Source: an uncultured Bacteroidales bacterium
GTDB lineage: Bacteria > Bacteroidota > Bacteroidia > Bacteroidales > UBA932
Assembly (NCBI GenBank): GCA_946187365.1
Contig: CAMHRD010000091.1
Coordinates: forward strand, 1-5,605
DNA: 5,605 bases
Reading direction: 5' to 3'
Shown here piece by piece: positions 1 to 5,605 of this stretch (positions within the stretch are counted from its first letter, which is position 1; the number at the start of each line of letters is the position of its first letter). Both the position numbers and the translations under genes were made by a program. The notes beneath the pieces were generated by a model. The model worked only from the letters and a program-made list of their open reading frames with translations, was not told where the DNA came from and did no database searches.

Positions 1-882
1 CACACAGATAAGCCCGATTTGGAGAAGAACTACGCATCTGTGGGGCAGATGAATCATGCCATGCTTGCGGTACCTATTACGGATGAGGGAGTTATGAAGG
101 GAGATACAATCTGGATGGAGTGTACCAATCCAAAAATTCCTCTGGGTTACAGACATGATGATATTGCCGGCCATCAGGTGGTTTTGATTAAGGAGGAGGG
201 CGGTGTGCTGACCCGTTGCGGAGCGTATACGGATTCTCTCTCTCTTATGAGAAATGACGTTAAGGTAATGGTTAGTTCTACTGGAGATGCTGAGGTAAAC
301 GTGCATCAGTCTGCATATCTGGACTTTTCAGAATCTCTGATATCTCTTCCTCAGAAAGATCCTAAAGATCAGTCACGCTTTTTTGCAAGAGAGATTATTG
401 TCTCAAGCAATGAGCCTAAAATCATTAAGATGGAGAACAACTTCAATGATTATCCAAAATACGGCAGGGCCTTTGTTCCTTGTGCAAAAACGGATTTCTC
501 CTTTGAGTGCCGTAACTACGCAGAGAGCAACGGGGAGCGTCTCTTTATTCCTGTAACTCCATTAAAGTATGGTTTTCACGTAGATAGGGGTACCAGAAAG
601 AACCCTGTTCATGTGAGCAGATCCGTTTCATACATAGACAGCATTTCTATTGTTGTTCCTCCTACATACGAGATAGAGTCACTTCCTAAGGCTGTAAATG
701 CAGATTGCGGATGGGCCGTATTCTCTTCAACCATAAAGGCTGAGGGGAGTGTAATTAAGGTGATTCTCTCTTCAAAGACTCGTAAGGGAGATTACCCAAA
801 AGAGAGCTATGCGGCATTCAGAACGGCAGGCCGCAAGTTCAATAATATGTGCAAAGCCAAGATAGTACTGAAGAGAAAATAG
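1..882 (+). CDS. DUF3857/DUF3858 transglutaminase-like protein, C-terminal part (5' end outside window)
   Basis: The reading frame is open from base 1, so the TTG at 19 is not a credible start. The visible part is 293 residues ending at TAG 880-882. It resembles the C-terminal part of Bacteroidetes proteins built as DUF3857, transglutaminase-like core and DUF3858. 'MNHAML' (about residues 17-22) fits the core's catalytic-histidine strand, and 'DTIWMECTNP' (about 35-44) fits the next strand, where classical transglutaminases carry the acidic triad residue; here it is Glu40. The catalytic cysteine would lie upstream, outside the window. A middle beta-rich region follows. From about residue 185 to the end the sequence fits DUF3858 ('RLFIPVTP', 'PPTYEIESLPKAV', 'GDYPKESYAAF'). 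Complete relatives are roughly 600-700 aa and usually exported, but no signal peptide is visible here. The substrate is unknown; peptidase- or crosslinking-type chemistry is only inferred from the fold. The gene converges on ispG. Family call is fairly sure, function is not. Confidence 0.8.
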   Translation, partial: HTDKPDLEKNYASVGQMNHAMLAVPITDEGVMKGDTIWMECTNPKIPLGYRHDDIAGHQVVLIKEEGGVLTRCGAYTDSLSLMRNDVKVMVSSTGDAEVNVHQSAYLDFSESLISLPQKDPKDQSRFFAREIIVSSNEPKIIKMENNFNDYPKYGRAFVPCAKTDFSFECRNYAESNGERLFIPVTPLKYGFHVDRGTRKNPVHVSRSVSYIDSISIVVPPTYEIESLPKAVNADCGWAVFSSTIKAEGSVIKVILSSKTRKGDYPKESYAAFRTAGRKFNNMCKAKIVLKRK

Positions 883-885
883 TCT

Positions 886-2211
886 CTATCTGTCTGATTC
901 AATTAACTTTAGAAGTTCATCTATAGCTTGGGAATCCGGTACCGATTTAAGGACCGGATTCTTTCCTTTGTAGATGGTGACAAGGCCGCCGCCCTGGCCT
1001 ACGTAGCCGTAGTCTGCGTCTGCCATCTCACCCGGGCCGTTTACTATGCAACCCATAACGGCAATCCTAACTCCTTTAAGATGAGAGGTTTTCTCCTTTA
1101 CTTTATTGAAGGTCTCCTCCAGGTTGTATTGGGTTCTGCCGCATCCCGGGCAGGCAATATATTCCGGATGATAAAAGACTCTTCTGGCTCCCTGGAGAAC
1201 GTTCTCTCTGAGGGCCTTCATCTCCTCCTCGGAGTATGGAGAACCGGTAATGGTAAAGTCATCTATCTCCTTGGTTAAGAGCTTACAGCCTAGGCTTGCC
1301 GCAACTCTGATAATAAACGGATACCACTCCTTTTCATTGCATTGGAAAAGGGAGAAGGGAACGGTAGGGGCTTTGCCCAGAGGAGAGAGGAATTTCTCTA
1401 CCTCTTCACTCATTCCGCTCTCAAAGAAGAATGCAATCTCCTCTCCTGCAGGTATCTCGTTTACAGGGTTTTCCGTGAGTGAAACCCTTATTGTGTCTCC
1501 AATCTTCTGCCTTAACAGTGCTCCTATCCCGATGGCGGATTTGATTCTGCCCTGATCTTTATTGCCCGCCTCAGTTACTCCCAGATGAACCGGATAGATG
1601 GTGCCGCTCTCTTTCATTGCGGAGTAAAGAAGGGTGTAAGCATTGCTCATCACTATGGTGTTGCTGGCCTTCAGTGAAACCACAACTCTTTCAAAATCAA
1701 GCTCTTTACACATATTGAGCCACTGCATTGCAGCCTGCATCATACCTTCCGGAGTGTTGCCGTACCTGTTTACGATCTCCTCTCCCAAAGAGCCGTGATT
1801 AAGTCCAACTCTTACCGCAGTTCCATACTTTTTGCACTGCTCAATAAACTTGGCAAACTGCCCCTGTGCATCCTTATGTACCTGAGCAAAATTGCCGGGA
1901 TTGATTCTCACCTTATCTGCTACTGAAGCGGCGGCAACAGCCACCTCCGAGTTAAAGTGCACGTCTGCAACCAGCGGAGTATTAACGCCCTGGCGGTGCA
2001 GCTCAGTCTTTATTTTATCCAGCGCCTCAACCTCTTTCATACCCTGTGTTGTAAGTCTTATAAGACGGGCACCCTTTTGGGCCATCTGAAGGCACTGATT
2101 GACGCTCGCTTCAACATCCTGAGTATGAGTGTTGCACATTGTCTGAACAGCAATAGGGGCAGAGCCTCCTATGGTCAGATCCTTAATCTTTACCTGGAGT
2201 ATCTTGGTCAT
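886..2211 (-). CDS. ispG: IspG, (E)-4-hydroxy-3-methylbut-2-enyl-diphosphate synthase, with a short central insert
   Basis: IspG (GcpE) is the cytoplasmic iron-sulfur enzyme of the MEP pathway that reductively converts MEcPP to HMBPP using flavodoxin or ferredoxin electrons. The protein is 441 aa from ATG 2209-2211. A TTG two codons upstream overlaps the previous gene's stop and is less likely. Residues about 1-258 form the TIM barrel, with 'VADVHFN', 'KVRINPGN', 'VRVGLNHGSLG', 'VVSLKASN', 'HLGVTEAG' and 'IRVSLTENP'. The C-terminal domain has the [4Fe-4S] ligands Cys354 and Cys357 in 'CPGCGRT' and Cys388 in 'MGCIVNGPGE', with the conserved Glu395. All expected motifs are present, so the enzyme should be active. 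About 90 residues (260-350) separate barrel and cluster domain: more than the roughly 25 of E. coli IspG (372 aa), far fewer than in the approximately 600-aa three-domain enzymes typical of Bacteroidetes. It is the last gene of the minus-strand cluster. A weak AGAAAG lies 8 nt before the ATG. Confidence 0.96.
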   Translation of the reverse strand: MTKILQVKIKDLTIGGSAPIAVQTMCNTHTQDVEASVNQCLQMAQKGARLIRLTTQGMKEVEALDKIKTELHRQGVNTPLVADVHFNSEVAVAAASVADKVRINPGNFAQVHKDAQGQFAKFIEQCKKYGTAVRVGLNHGSLGEEIVNRYGNTPEGMMQAAMQWLNMCKELDFERVVVSLKASNTIVMSNAYTLLYSAMKESGTIYPVHLGVTEAGNKDQGRIKSAIGIGALLRQKIGDTIRVSLTENPVNEIPAGEEIAFFFESGMSEEVEKFLSPLGKAPTVPFSLFQCNEKEWYPFIIRVAASLGCKLLTKEIDDFTITGSPYSEEEMKALRENVLQGARRVFYHPEYIACPGCGRTQYNLEETFNKVKEKTSHLKGVRIAVMGCIVNGPGEMADADYGYVGQGGGLVTIYKGKNPVLKSVPDSQAIDELLKLIESDR

Positions 2212-2225
2212 TATCAATTCTTTCT
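2209..2225 (-). promoter_or_regulatory. OMP stop / ispG start junction
   Basis: On the minus strand, a weak AGAAAG (2225-2220) is followed by the barrel gene's TGA (2216-2214), two bases, and the ispG ATG (2211-2209). The ATG is preferred over the TTG at 2217-2215 because it is the stronger start codon and the protein then opens 'MTKILQVKIKDLTIGG', as expected for IspG. Close stop-start spacing suggests translational coupling. Confidence 0.45.
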
Positions 2226-3008
2226 GGATGGTTTGTTCTGTGGGTTCTTATATGAGGAACCGCCTATGCGGTAGAAGAGTCCCGCAGAGAGTATAAGCTG
2301 AGATGTATGGGTTGAGACCCATACGTCTTTGTAGAAGACCTTAGGGTCGTATGTATTGCTGAGGTTGTATTTATAGTTTGCCTCCAGGTGAATCTCAAAG
2401 GGACGGAAGACAAAGGCCACTCCGCCGCCTCCTATAATGCCGTAACCGTATTTCTTGTAGGTAGATGAGATGGATGGATCCAGCATGTCTGAGAATGATG
2501 CACTCAGTTTATATGAGCCGTAAGCGCCCAAATTTAAGAGAATTCTCATGTTCCAGAAGTCTATCCTGAACTGAGAGACAAAAGGGAGCGTAACGGTCTG
2601 AAAACGCTCTTTTCCCTGCTTTATAACCTTTCCGTTATCATCTAAAAGAGTTGTGGTGTAACCAACCTCGTTATACTGCAGTCCGGTCTCAACTCCAAAG
2701 AGTGAGATGGCATTCCAAAGTGAGTGATAATAAGTGTAATAGATACCAAAGTTCTTTGGAGTCATAAGAGACTTCTTATCATAATCTACGCTGAAGTAGA
2801 TGTTGTCTATTGCATATCCCCACTTTACTCCCAGCAGGTGCTCTCTTATTCTGGAACTGTCTTTTACCTCCCCAATAGGCTGGGCGTTCCTAAAGGAGTG
2901 CTCGTCAAACTCCTTCATAATATCCACGGTATCAACAATCTGTGACCACCCCTCAGAGATGCTGAAGAGTGAGAGCAGTACAATTATTATGATTTTTCCC
3001 TTTTTCAT
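2214..3008 (-). CDS. Outer-membrane beta-barrel protein, PorT-like
   Basis: This 264-aa protein begins with a clear Sec signal peptide: basic 'MKKGK', a hydrophobic run IIIIVLLSLF, then 'GWSQ', with likely cleavage after Ser22 to leave an N-terminal Gln. The mature part opens with about 35 polar residues. It continues as alternating beta strands rich in aromatic residues and glycine ('FGVETGLQYNEVGY' 104-117, 'LPFVSQFRI' 141-149, 'LLNLGAYGSYKLSA' 157-170, 'GYGIIGGGGVAFVF' 188-201, 'LILSAGLFYRIG' 238-249). This pattern matches the small OMP_b-brl_2/PorT-like barrels of Bacteroidota. A basic tail of about 15 residues follows the last strand. A role cannot be assigned: PorT itself serves type IX secretion, but this superfamily is broad and I would not call this protein PorT. 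The ATG at 3006-3008 directly abuts the upstream lipoprotein's TAG (3009-3011), and its own TGA ends 2 nt before ispG, suggesting translational coupling on both sides. The upstream sequence is A-rich without a strong Shine-Dalgarno. Confidence 0.78.
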   Translation of the reverse strand: MKKGKIIIIVLLSLFSISEGWSQIVDTVDIMKEFDEHSFRNAQPIGEVKDSSRIREHLLGVKWGYAIDNIYFSVDYDKKSLMTPKNFGIYYTYYHSLWNAISLFGVETGLQYNEVGYTTTLLDDNGKVIKQGKERFQTVTLPFVSQFRIDFWNMRILLNLGAYGSYKLSASFSDMLDPSISSTYKKYGYGIIGGGGVAFVFRPFEIHLEANYKYNLSNTYDPKVFYKDVWVSTHTSQLILSAGLFYRIGGSSYKNPQNKPSRKN

Positions 3009-4931
3009 CTATTCAAATAGTTTTTTAAGATCTACCGTCTGGGTTAGATCCATCTGTTGTCTTAGCGTTATAAGTGCCTTACCGTCCGGCAGTCTGAACA
3101 ATCTGGCCTTCTCCGGAGGAATCCTCTTGAGTACGTTTCCAACATCAAGTTTGCCGTTGCCGTTCTTATCTTCTGTAATTCTGAAGGAGTAGTTGCCGGC
3201 ATTCAGGTATGGGAACTTGTACTCTCCGTCTCTGGTAATAATGTACTTAAGGTAGGTCTTATCTCTCTTCTCATTAACGAGTTCCACAATGAACCTTCCT
3301 CCGTTTACGTTGTTAATCTGAAGGGTAATGGAACTCAGATTGTCATCATTAGGGAGGGTGAAGTTACGGCGCAGAGAGTCATTGGTAAAGCCGTTAACAT
3401 CTTGGAATATGCCCTTAGGAATTCTTACAACATAATCATTACCAATCTTGTACGGCTCATCTGCATATAAGACGTAACGCAGTATGTTGGTTGAATCTCT
3501 CTCTGCGTGGAATTTAAAGTTGGAGACCACTTTTCTTGGAGTGGCGGTGGTAAAGAAGAGAGAGTCAAAATTGGCCTTAATCAGAGGGGTAGGGAAGGTA
3601 ATCTCAATTCCCATATTTTCAACGTTTTTGGCGTCCAGAGTGAGGGTGAACTTGAGCAGATCCTCTCTCTCTTTTGGCTGTTTCTCCTCATCCTTCTCCT
3701 CCTCTTTATTGTTCTTGTAAGGGTTGTTCTTGGTGCTCTTTCCGGTACTTGTAAGATTCTGAACGTAAGCGTTGGTAAGGCCTGTGTTGGTCTCATCATT
3801 TTTCTTGTTGCCTTTTATCTTGCTCTTATCAAACGGTTTAACCAGTTTGATGCTTCTGCTCTCCGGCACCAGTTTTCCTGTGGAGTCTGTCTTTTGGTAG
3901 CAGAGGCGCATAAAGAGGGTATCCGGCACGCTTCTCCTCTCGTTAATCCAGAACGACAGTGAATCTCCCTCTGCGTTGAACTGGCGGATAATCTTGTCTG
4001 AATAAACACCCTTAATTAAGAAGGTGTCTATCTGAGGGTTGGCGGCGTTGAACTTGAGGAAGCACTCTCTTTCGGATACTCTTCCTGAGTTTGTAAGATA
4101 CTGCCTGTCCGGCCTCTCTTTAAAGATGTAAATATCTGTCTGTGAAGGTCTGCTGAGGCAGGCAACGGTATCTTTCATATCCATCATCTCAATCTGAGGA
4201 AGTCCCTTTTTCTCCGCGATGGTTGGTGTTATTAACGAATCACAGAATCCGCCAAACTCCACCCCTTTGTCATAGAGGTAGTTGTTGTTCTTATCCTCCA
4301 CTGCATAAATGGTGTAAGGGACTCCCTTTAAGGCTCTTACACAGAAGTATCCCCATTCGTCCGTCTTTGAAATTGCGTCCGGCATATCCAGCACTACTGA
4401 GGAGTCTTTTGGATTCTTATAGAGTGTGATAAGTATGCCCTTCTTAGGAAGCAGAGTCTGGTAATCCATTACAGTTCCGCTTATTAGAAGGGAATCTTTA
4501 ACGCTTCCGGTGGAGAAGGTATAGACGTAGTTGGAGAAAGGGTTGCCCTCGTTAACATCTGATATGGACTCTCCAAAGTAGATTGAATAGGTCTGATCCT
4601 TCTTTAAGGTATCATTGAAAGTGAGCACCACGCTCTTCTTCTTAATCTTTGCAACTGGTCTCTTTCTCATTGGAGGTGAGACAACTATCTCCGTTGCCTG
4701 GTTCTTTAACTGAACATACTCGTTAAAGTTCAGATATATCTTTCCCTTCTGAACGGGGAAGTTGGTTCTTATGGAATCAGGCAGAGTTGAGACAATTACA
4801 GGCGGTATGGTATCTTTAGGACCGCCCTGCGGACCTTTTGAGGTGTTGGCACAGCTCTGTGAGTAGGAAATGTATAATCCTGCTGCACAGATTATTGCAA
4901 CTGCTCTAAGTATATTTGTTGTCTTCTTCAT
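3009..4931 (-). CDS. Ig-like (Big_5-type) domain lipoprotein of Bacteroidota
   Basis: This 640-aa protein starts at ATG 4929-4931. A GTG two codons upstream overlaps the preceding stop and is less likely. The N terminus is basic, then hydrophobic (about residues 9-22), and reaches Cys27 in 'YSQSCAN', a plausible signal-peptidase-II site. Next comes 'GPQGGPKDTIPP' and a bacterial Ig-like domain (about 40-145; 'LNFNEYVQLKN', 'LTFNDTL', 'YSIYFGESISDVNEGN', 'YVYTFSTG'), the hallmark start of a widespread Bacteroidetes lipoprotein family. A carboxypeptidase-regulatory or prealbumin-like beta segment follows (about 150-235), with the acidic/Asn loop 'EDKNNNYLYDKG'. Residues about 370-424 are a polar, Lys/Glu/Asn-rich, probably disordered linker. 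After it come more beta-rich segments and a second loop, 'EDKNGNGKLDVG' (587-598), near the C terminus. No catalytic motif is visible; a structural or binding role at the envelope is inferred. It sits between RSH and the OM barrel, both junctions within 2 nt, so it probably shares their transcript. Confidence 0.82.
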   Translation of the reverse strand: MKKTTNILRAVAIICAAGLYISYSQSCANTSKGPQGGPKDTIPPVIVSTLPDSIRTNFPVQKGKIYLNFNEYVQLKNQATEIVVSPPMRKRPVAKIKKKSVVLTFNDTLKKDQTYSIYFGESISDVNEGNPFSNYVYTFSTGSVKDSLLISGTVMDYQTLLPKKGILITLYKNPKDSSVVLDMPDAISKTDEWGYFCVRALKGVPYTIYAVEDKNNNYLYDKGVEFGGFCDSLITPTIAEKKGLPQIEMMDMKDTVACLSRPSQTDIYIFKERPDRQYLTNSGRVSERECFLKFNAANPQIDTFLIKGVYSDKIIRQFNAEGDSLSFWINERRSVPDTLFMRLCYQKTDSTGKLVPESRSIKLVKPFDKSKIKGNKKNDETNTGLTNAYVQNLTSTGKSTKNNPYKNNKEEEKDEEKQPKEREDLLKFTLTLDAKNVENMGIEITFPTPLIKANFDSLFFTTATPRKVVSNFKFHAERDSTNILRYVLYADEPYKIGNDYVVRIPKGIFQDVNGFTNDSLRRNFTLPNDDNLSSITLQINNVNGGRFIVELVNEKRDKTYLKYIITRDGEYKFPYLNAGNYSFRITEDKNGNGKLDVGNVLKRIPPEKARLFRLPDGKALITLRQQMDLTQTVDLKKLFE

Positions 4932-4941
4932 AATCACTCTT
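4929..4941 (-). promoter_or_regulatory. RSH stop / lipoprotein start junction with AAGAG ribosome-binding site
   Basis: Read on the minus strand, AAGAG (4941-4937) is followed 5 nt later by ATG (4931-4929), and the RSH stop TGA (4936-4934) lies between them. This spacing supports the ATG rather than the in-frame GTG at 4937-4935 as the lipoprotein start. The layout suggests that ribosomes finishing RSH reinitiate on the lipoprotein gene. Bacteroidota rely little on Shine-Dalgarno pairing, so the AAGAG match is only moderate evidence. Confidence 0.5.
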
Positions 4942-5605
4942 CATCTTTAAAGTCCACTCTCTTGGCGGATTCAATACCCTTCATCTGTCCAATTGTCTTT
5001 ATTATCTTCTCCAAGTCATTGGTGTTGTGTACGTAAAGGTCTATATATCCGTAAAATACCCCATCGTGAGTCTCAAAGAAAAGCTTACGGATATTTACGG
5101 AGAGCTGAAGGGTTATATACTTGGTAATTTCGTTTACAATGCCAAGGCGGTCTATTCCCTTGAGTTCTATTCTGGCAAGGAAGGACAGCACTGTGTGCTT
5201 GGTCCACTTGGCGTTGATGATGTTTCCGCCCTCGCTGGAGGCCAGAGCCATTGCCACCGGGCAGACTTTCTTGTGAATTACAACCTCTCCGTTATCGTCC
5301 AGAAAGCCTATGATAGGGTCTCCGGGAATAGGGTTGCAGCAGTCTGCTGTCTTGTATGTAAGTGTCTTGTCCAGAGGGTTTTCCTTAAGGAGGTAATCTT
5401 TGTGACGGTCTATCTTTTTCTCCTTACCCTCATCTGTAGAACTCTCTTCAACCTCCTCCTTCTCTTCCTTGTCTGATGAGAAGGTGAGCTTCCAATACTT
5501 TACAAGTTTGTTCTCCTTGTTCTTTTTGAGAATCTTTTCCAGATCTGTGAGGTCTATAAGTCCGGAGCCAATCTTGGAGTAGAGCTCGTCTTTGTTGCTC
5601 ACTTT
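4934..5605 (-). CDS. relA/spoT: RelA/SpoT-family (RSH) (p)ppGpp synthetase/hydrolase, C-terminal part (5' end outside window)
   Basis: The frame is open to the right edge (an AAA codon precedes the GTG at 5600-5602), so this is the C-terminal 223 residues or so of a longer protein; full RSH enzymes are about 700-750 aa. The hydrolase, synthetase and TGS domains lie outside the window, so which activities it has cannot be judged. Visible in order: the end of the helical region ('DELYSKIGSGLIDLTDLEKIL', with I and L anchors), a Lys/Glu/Ser-rich linker (about 43-66 from the GTG), the zinc-finger/RIS domain ('TADCCNPIPGD' with Cys88-Cys89, then His110 and Cys114 in 'HKKVCP'), and an ACT domain (about 140-215; 'ARIELKGIDRLGIVNEIT'). 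The conserved Cys/His set is intact. In RSH proteins these C-terminal domains sense ribosome or amino-acid status and control the switch between (p)ppGpp synthesis and breakdown. TGA at 4934-4936 lies 2 nt from the lipoprotein's ATG. It is the most upstream gene seen of the minus-strand cluster; its promoter is outside. Confidence 0.93.
   Translation of the reverse strand, partial: KVSNKDELYSKIGSGLIDLTDLEKILKKNKENKLVKYWKLTFSSDKEEKEEVEESSTDEGKEKKIDRHKDYLLKENPLDKTLTYKTADCCNPIPGDPIIGFLDDNGEVVIHKKVCPVAMALASSEGGNIINAKWTKHTVLSFLARIELKGIDRLGIVNEITKYITLQLSVNIRKLFFETHDGVFYGYIDLYVHNTNDLEKIIKTIGQMKGIESAKRVDFKDEE

Noticed and set aside
236..245. Short CT-repeat (CTCTCTCTCT-like run) in the transglutaminase-like gene
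   Set aside because: It encodes Ser-Leu-Ser-Leu in frame and is too short to count as a meaningful repeat.
861..890. Possible hairpin at the convergent gene ends (GATAG...CTATC, AGAGA...TCTCT)
   Set aside because: The two pairings compete for the same bases, both stems are only 5 bp and A/T-rich, and no T-run follows, so a terminator cannot be supported.
928..1555. Two + strand open frames (928-1278, 1250-1555) opposite ispG
   Set aside because: They lie antisense to strongly conserved IspG coding sequence, overlap each other, and their translations show no domain-like pattern.
1892..2274. Two + strand open frames (1892-2089, 1957-2274) opposite the ispG 5' end
   Set aside because: Antisense shadows of ispG and the end of the barrel gene; their translations show no recognisable family.
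2724..3192. Two + strand open frames (2724-2945, 2800-3192)
   Set aside because: Antisense to the barrel protein's signal peptide region and the lipoprotein's C terminus, both of which are convincing genes.
3484..3962. + strand open frames over the lipoprotein gene, including one of 151 aa with a hydrophobic Leu/Phe/Ile run
   Set aside because: The hydrophobic run is simply the complement of the Lys/Glu-rich linker (AAG/GAG read as CTT/CTC), not a real membrane segment.
3581..4009. Two out-of-frame minus-strand open frames (3581-3799, 3815-4009)
   Set aside because: They sit wholly inside the lipoprotein gene in another frame and have the Arg/Ser/Thr-rich composition of frame-shifted sequence.
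4223..4429. + strand open frame of 68 aa
   Set aside because: Antisense to the lipoprotein's regulatory-like domain; no recognisable features.
5027..5476. + strand open frame of 149 aa
   Set aside because: Antisense to the conserved zinc-finger and ACT domains of RSH; its hydrophobic C terminus is the complement of the Lys/Glu linker.
5405..5476. Lys/Glu-rich segment in RSH as a possible inserted domain
   Set aside because: It falls in the variable linker before the zinc-finger domain, where composition and length commonly differ between RSH proteins; no sign of an insertion event.

Overview
The window looks like ordinary chromosomal DNA from a member of the Bacteroidota, most likely order Bacteroidales. 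The evidence is the gene set. It has a DUF3857/DUF3858-type transglutaminase-like protein, an Ig-like lipoprotein of the 'GPKDTIPP...EYVQLKN' type, a PorT-like outer-membrane barrel with a '...WSQ' signal peptide, and an IspG whose iron-sulfur half resembles the Bacteroidetes/plant class. Start regions are A-rich with only weak Shine-Dalgarno sequences. No species can be named from the sequence alone.

Layout. On the + strand, 1-882 is the 3' part of the DUF3857/transglutaminase-like gene, cut by the left edge. Everything else is one tightly packed minus-strand cluster, transcribed from right to left. It starts with the 3' part of a RelA/SpoT (RSH) alarmone synthetase/hydrolase (5605-4934, cut by the right edge). 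Then come a 640-aa Ig-like lipoprotein (4931-3009), a 264-aa outer-membrane beta-barrel protein (3008-2214) and IspG of the MEP isoprenoid pathway (2211-886). The three junctions are TGA-TT-ATG, TAG directly followed by ATG, and TGA-TA-ATG, so co-transcription and translational coupling are very likely. The + and - units converge with only 3 bp between their stop codons. There is no intergenic stretch over 300 bases and in fact almost no non-coding DNA.

How the genes fit together. RSH sets (p)ppGpp levels and IspG makes the precursor for isoprenoids, including undecaprenyl phosphate for the cell wall and quinones. The two middle genes encode envelope proteins, one probably lipid-anchored and one in the outer membrane. 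A growth-control/envelope operon is a reasonable reading, but the sequence proves only the linkage.

No RNA gene, mobile element, CRISPR array, long repeat or recognisable promoter was seen. The most notable feature is IspG: it is intermediate in length between the short two-domain enzymes and the long three-domain enzymes expected in this phylum, and appears to keep only the distal part of the inserted A* domain. I found no convincing previously undescribed multi-gene system.
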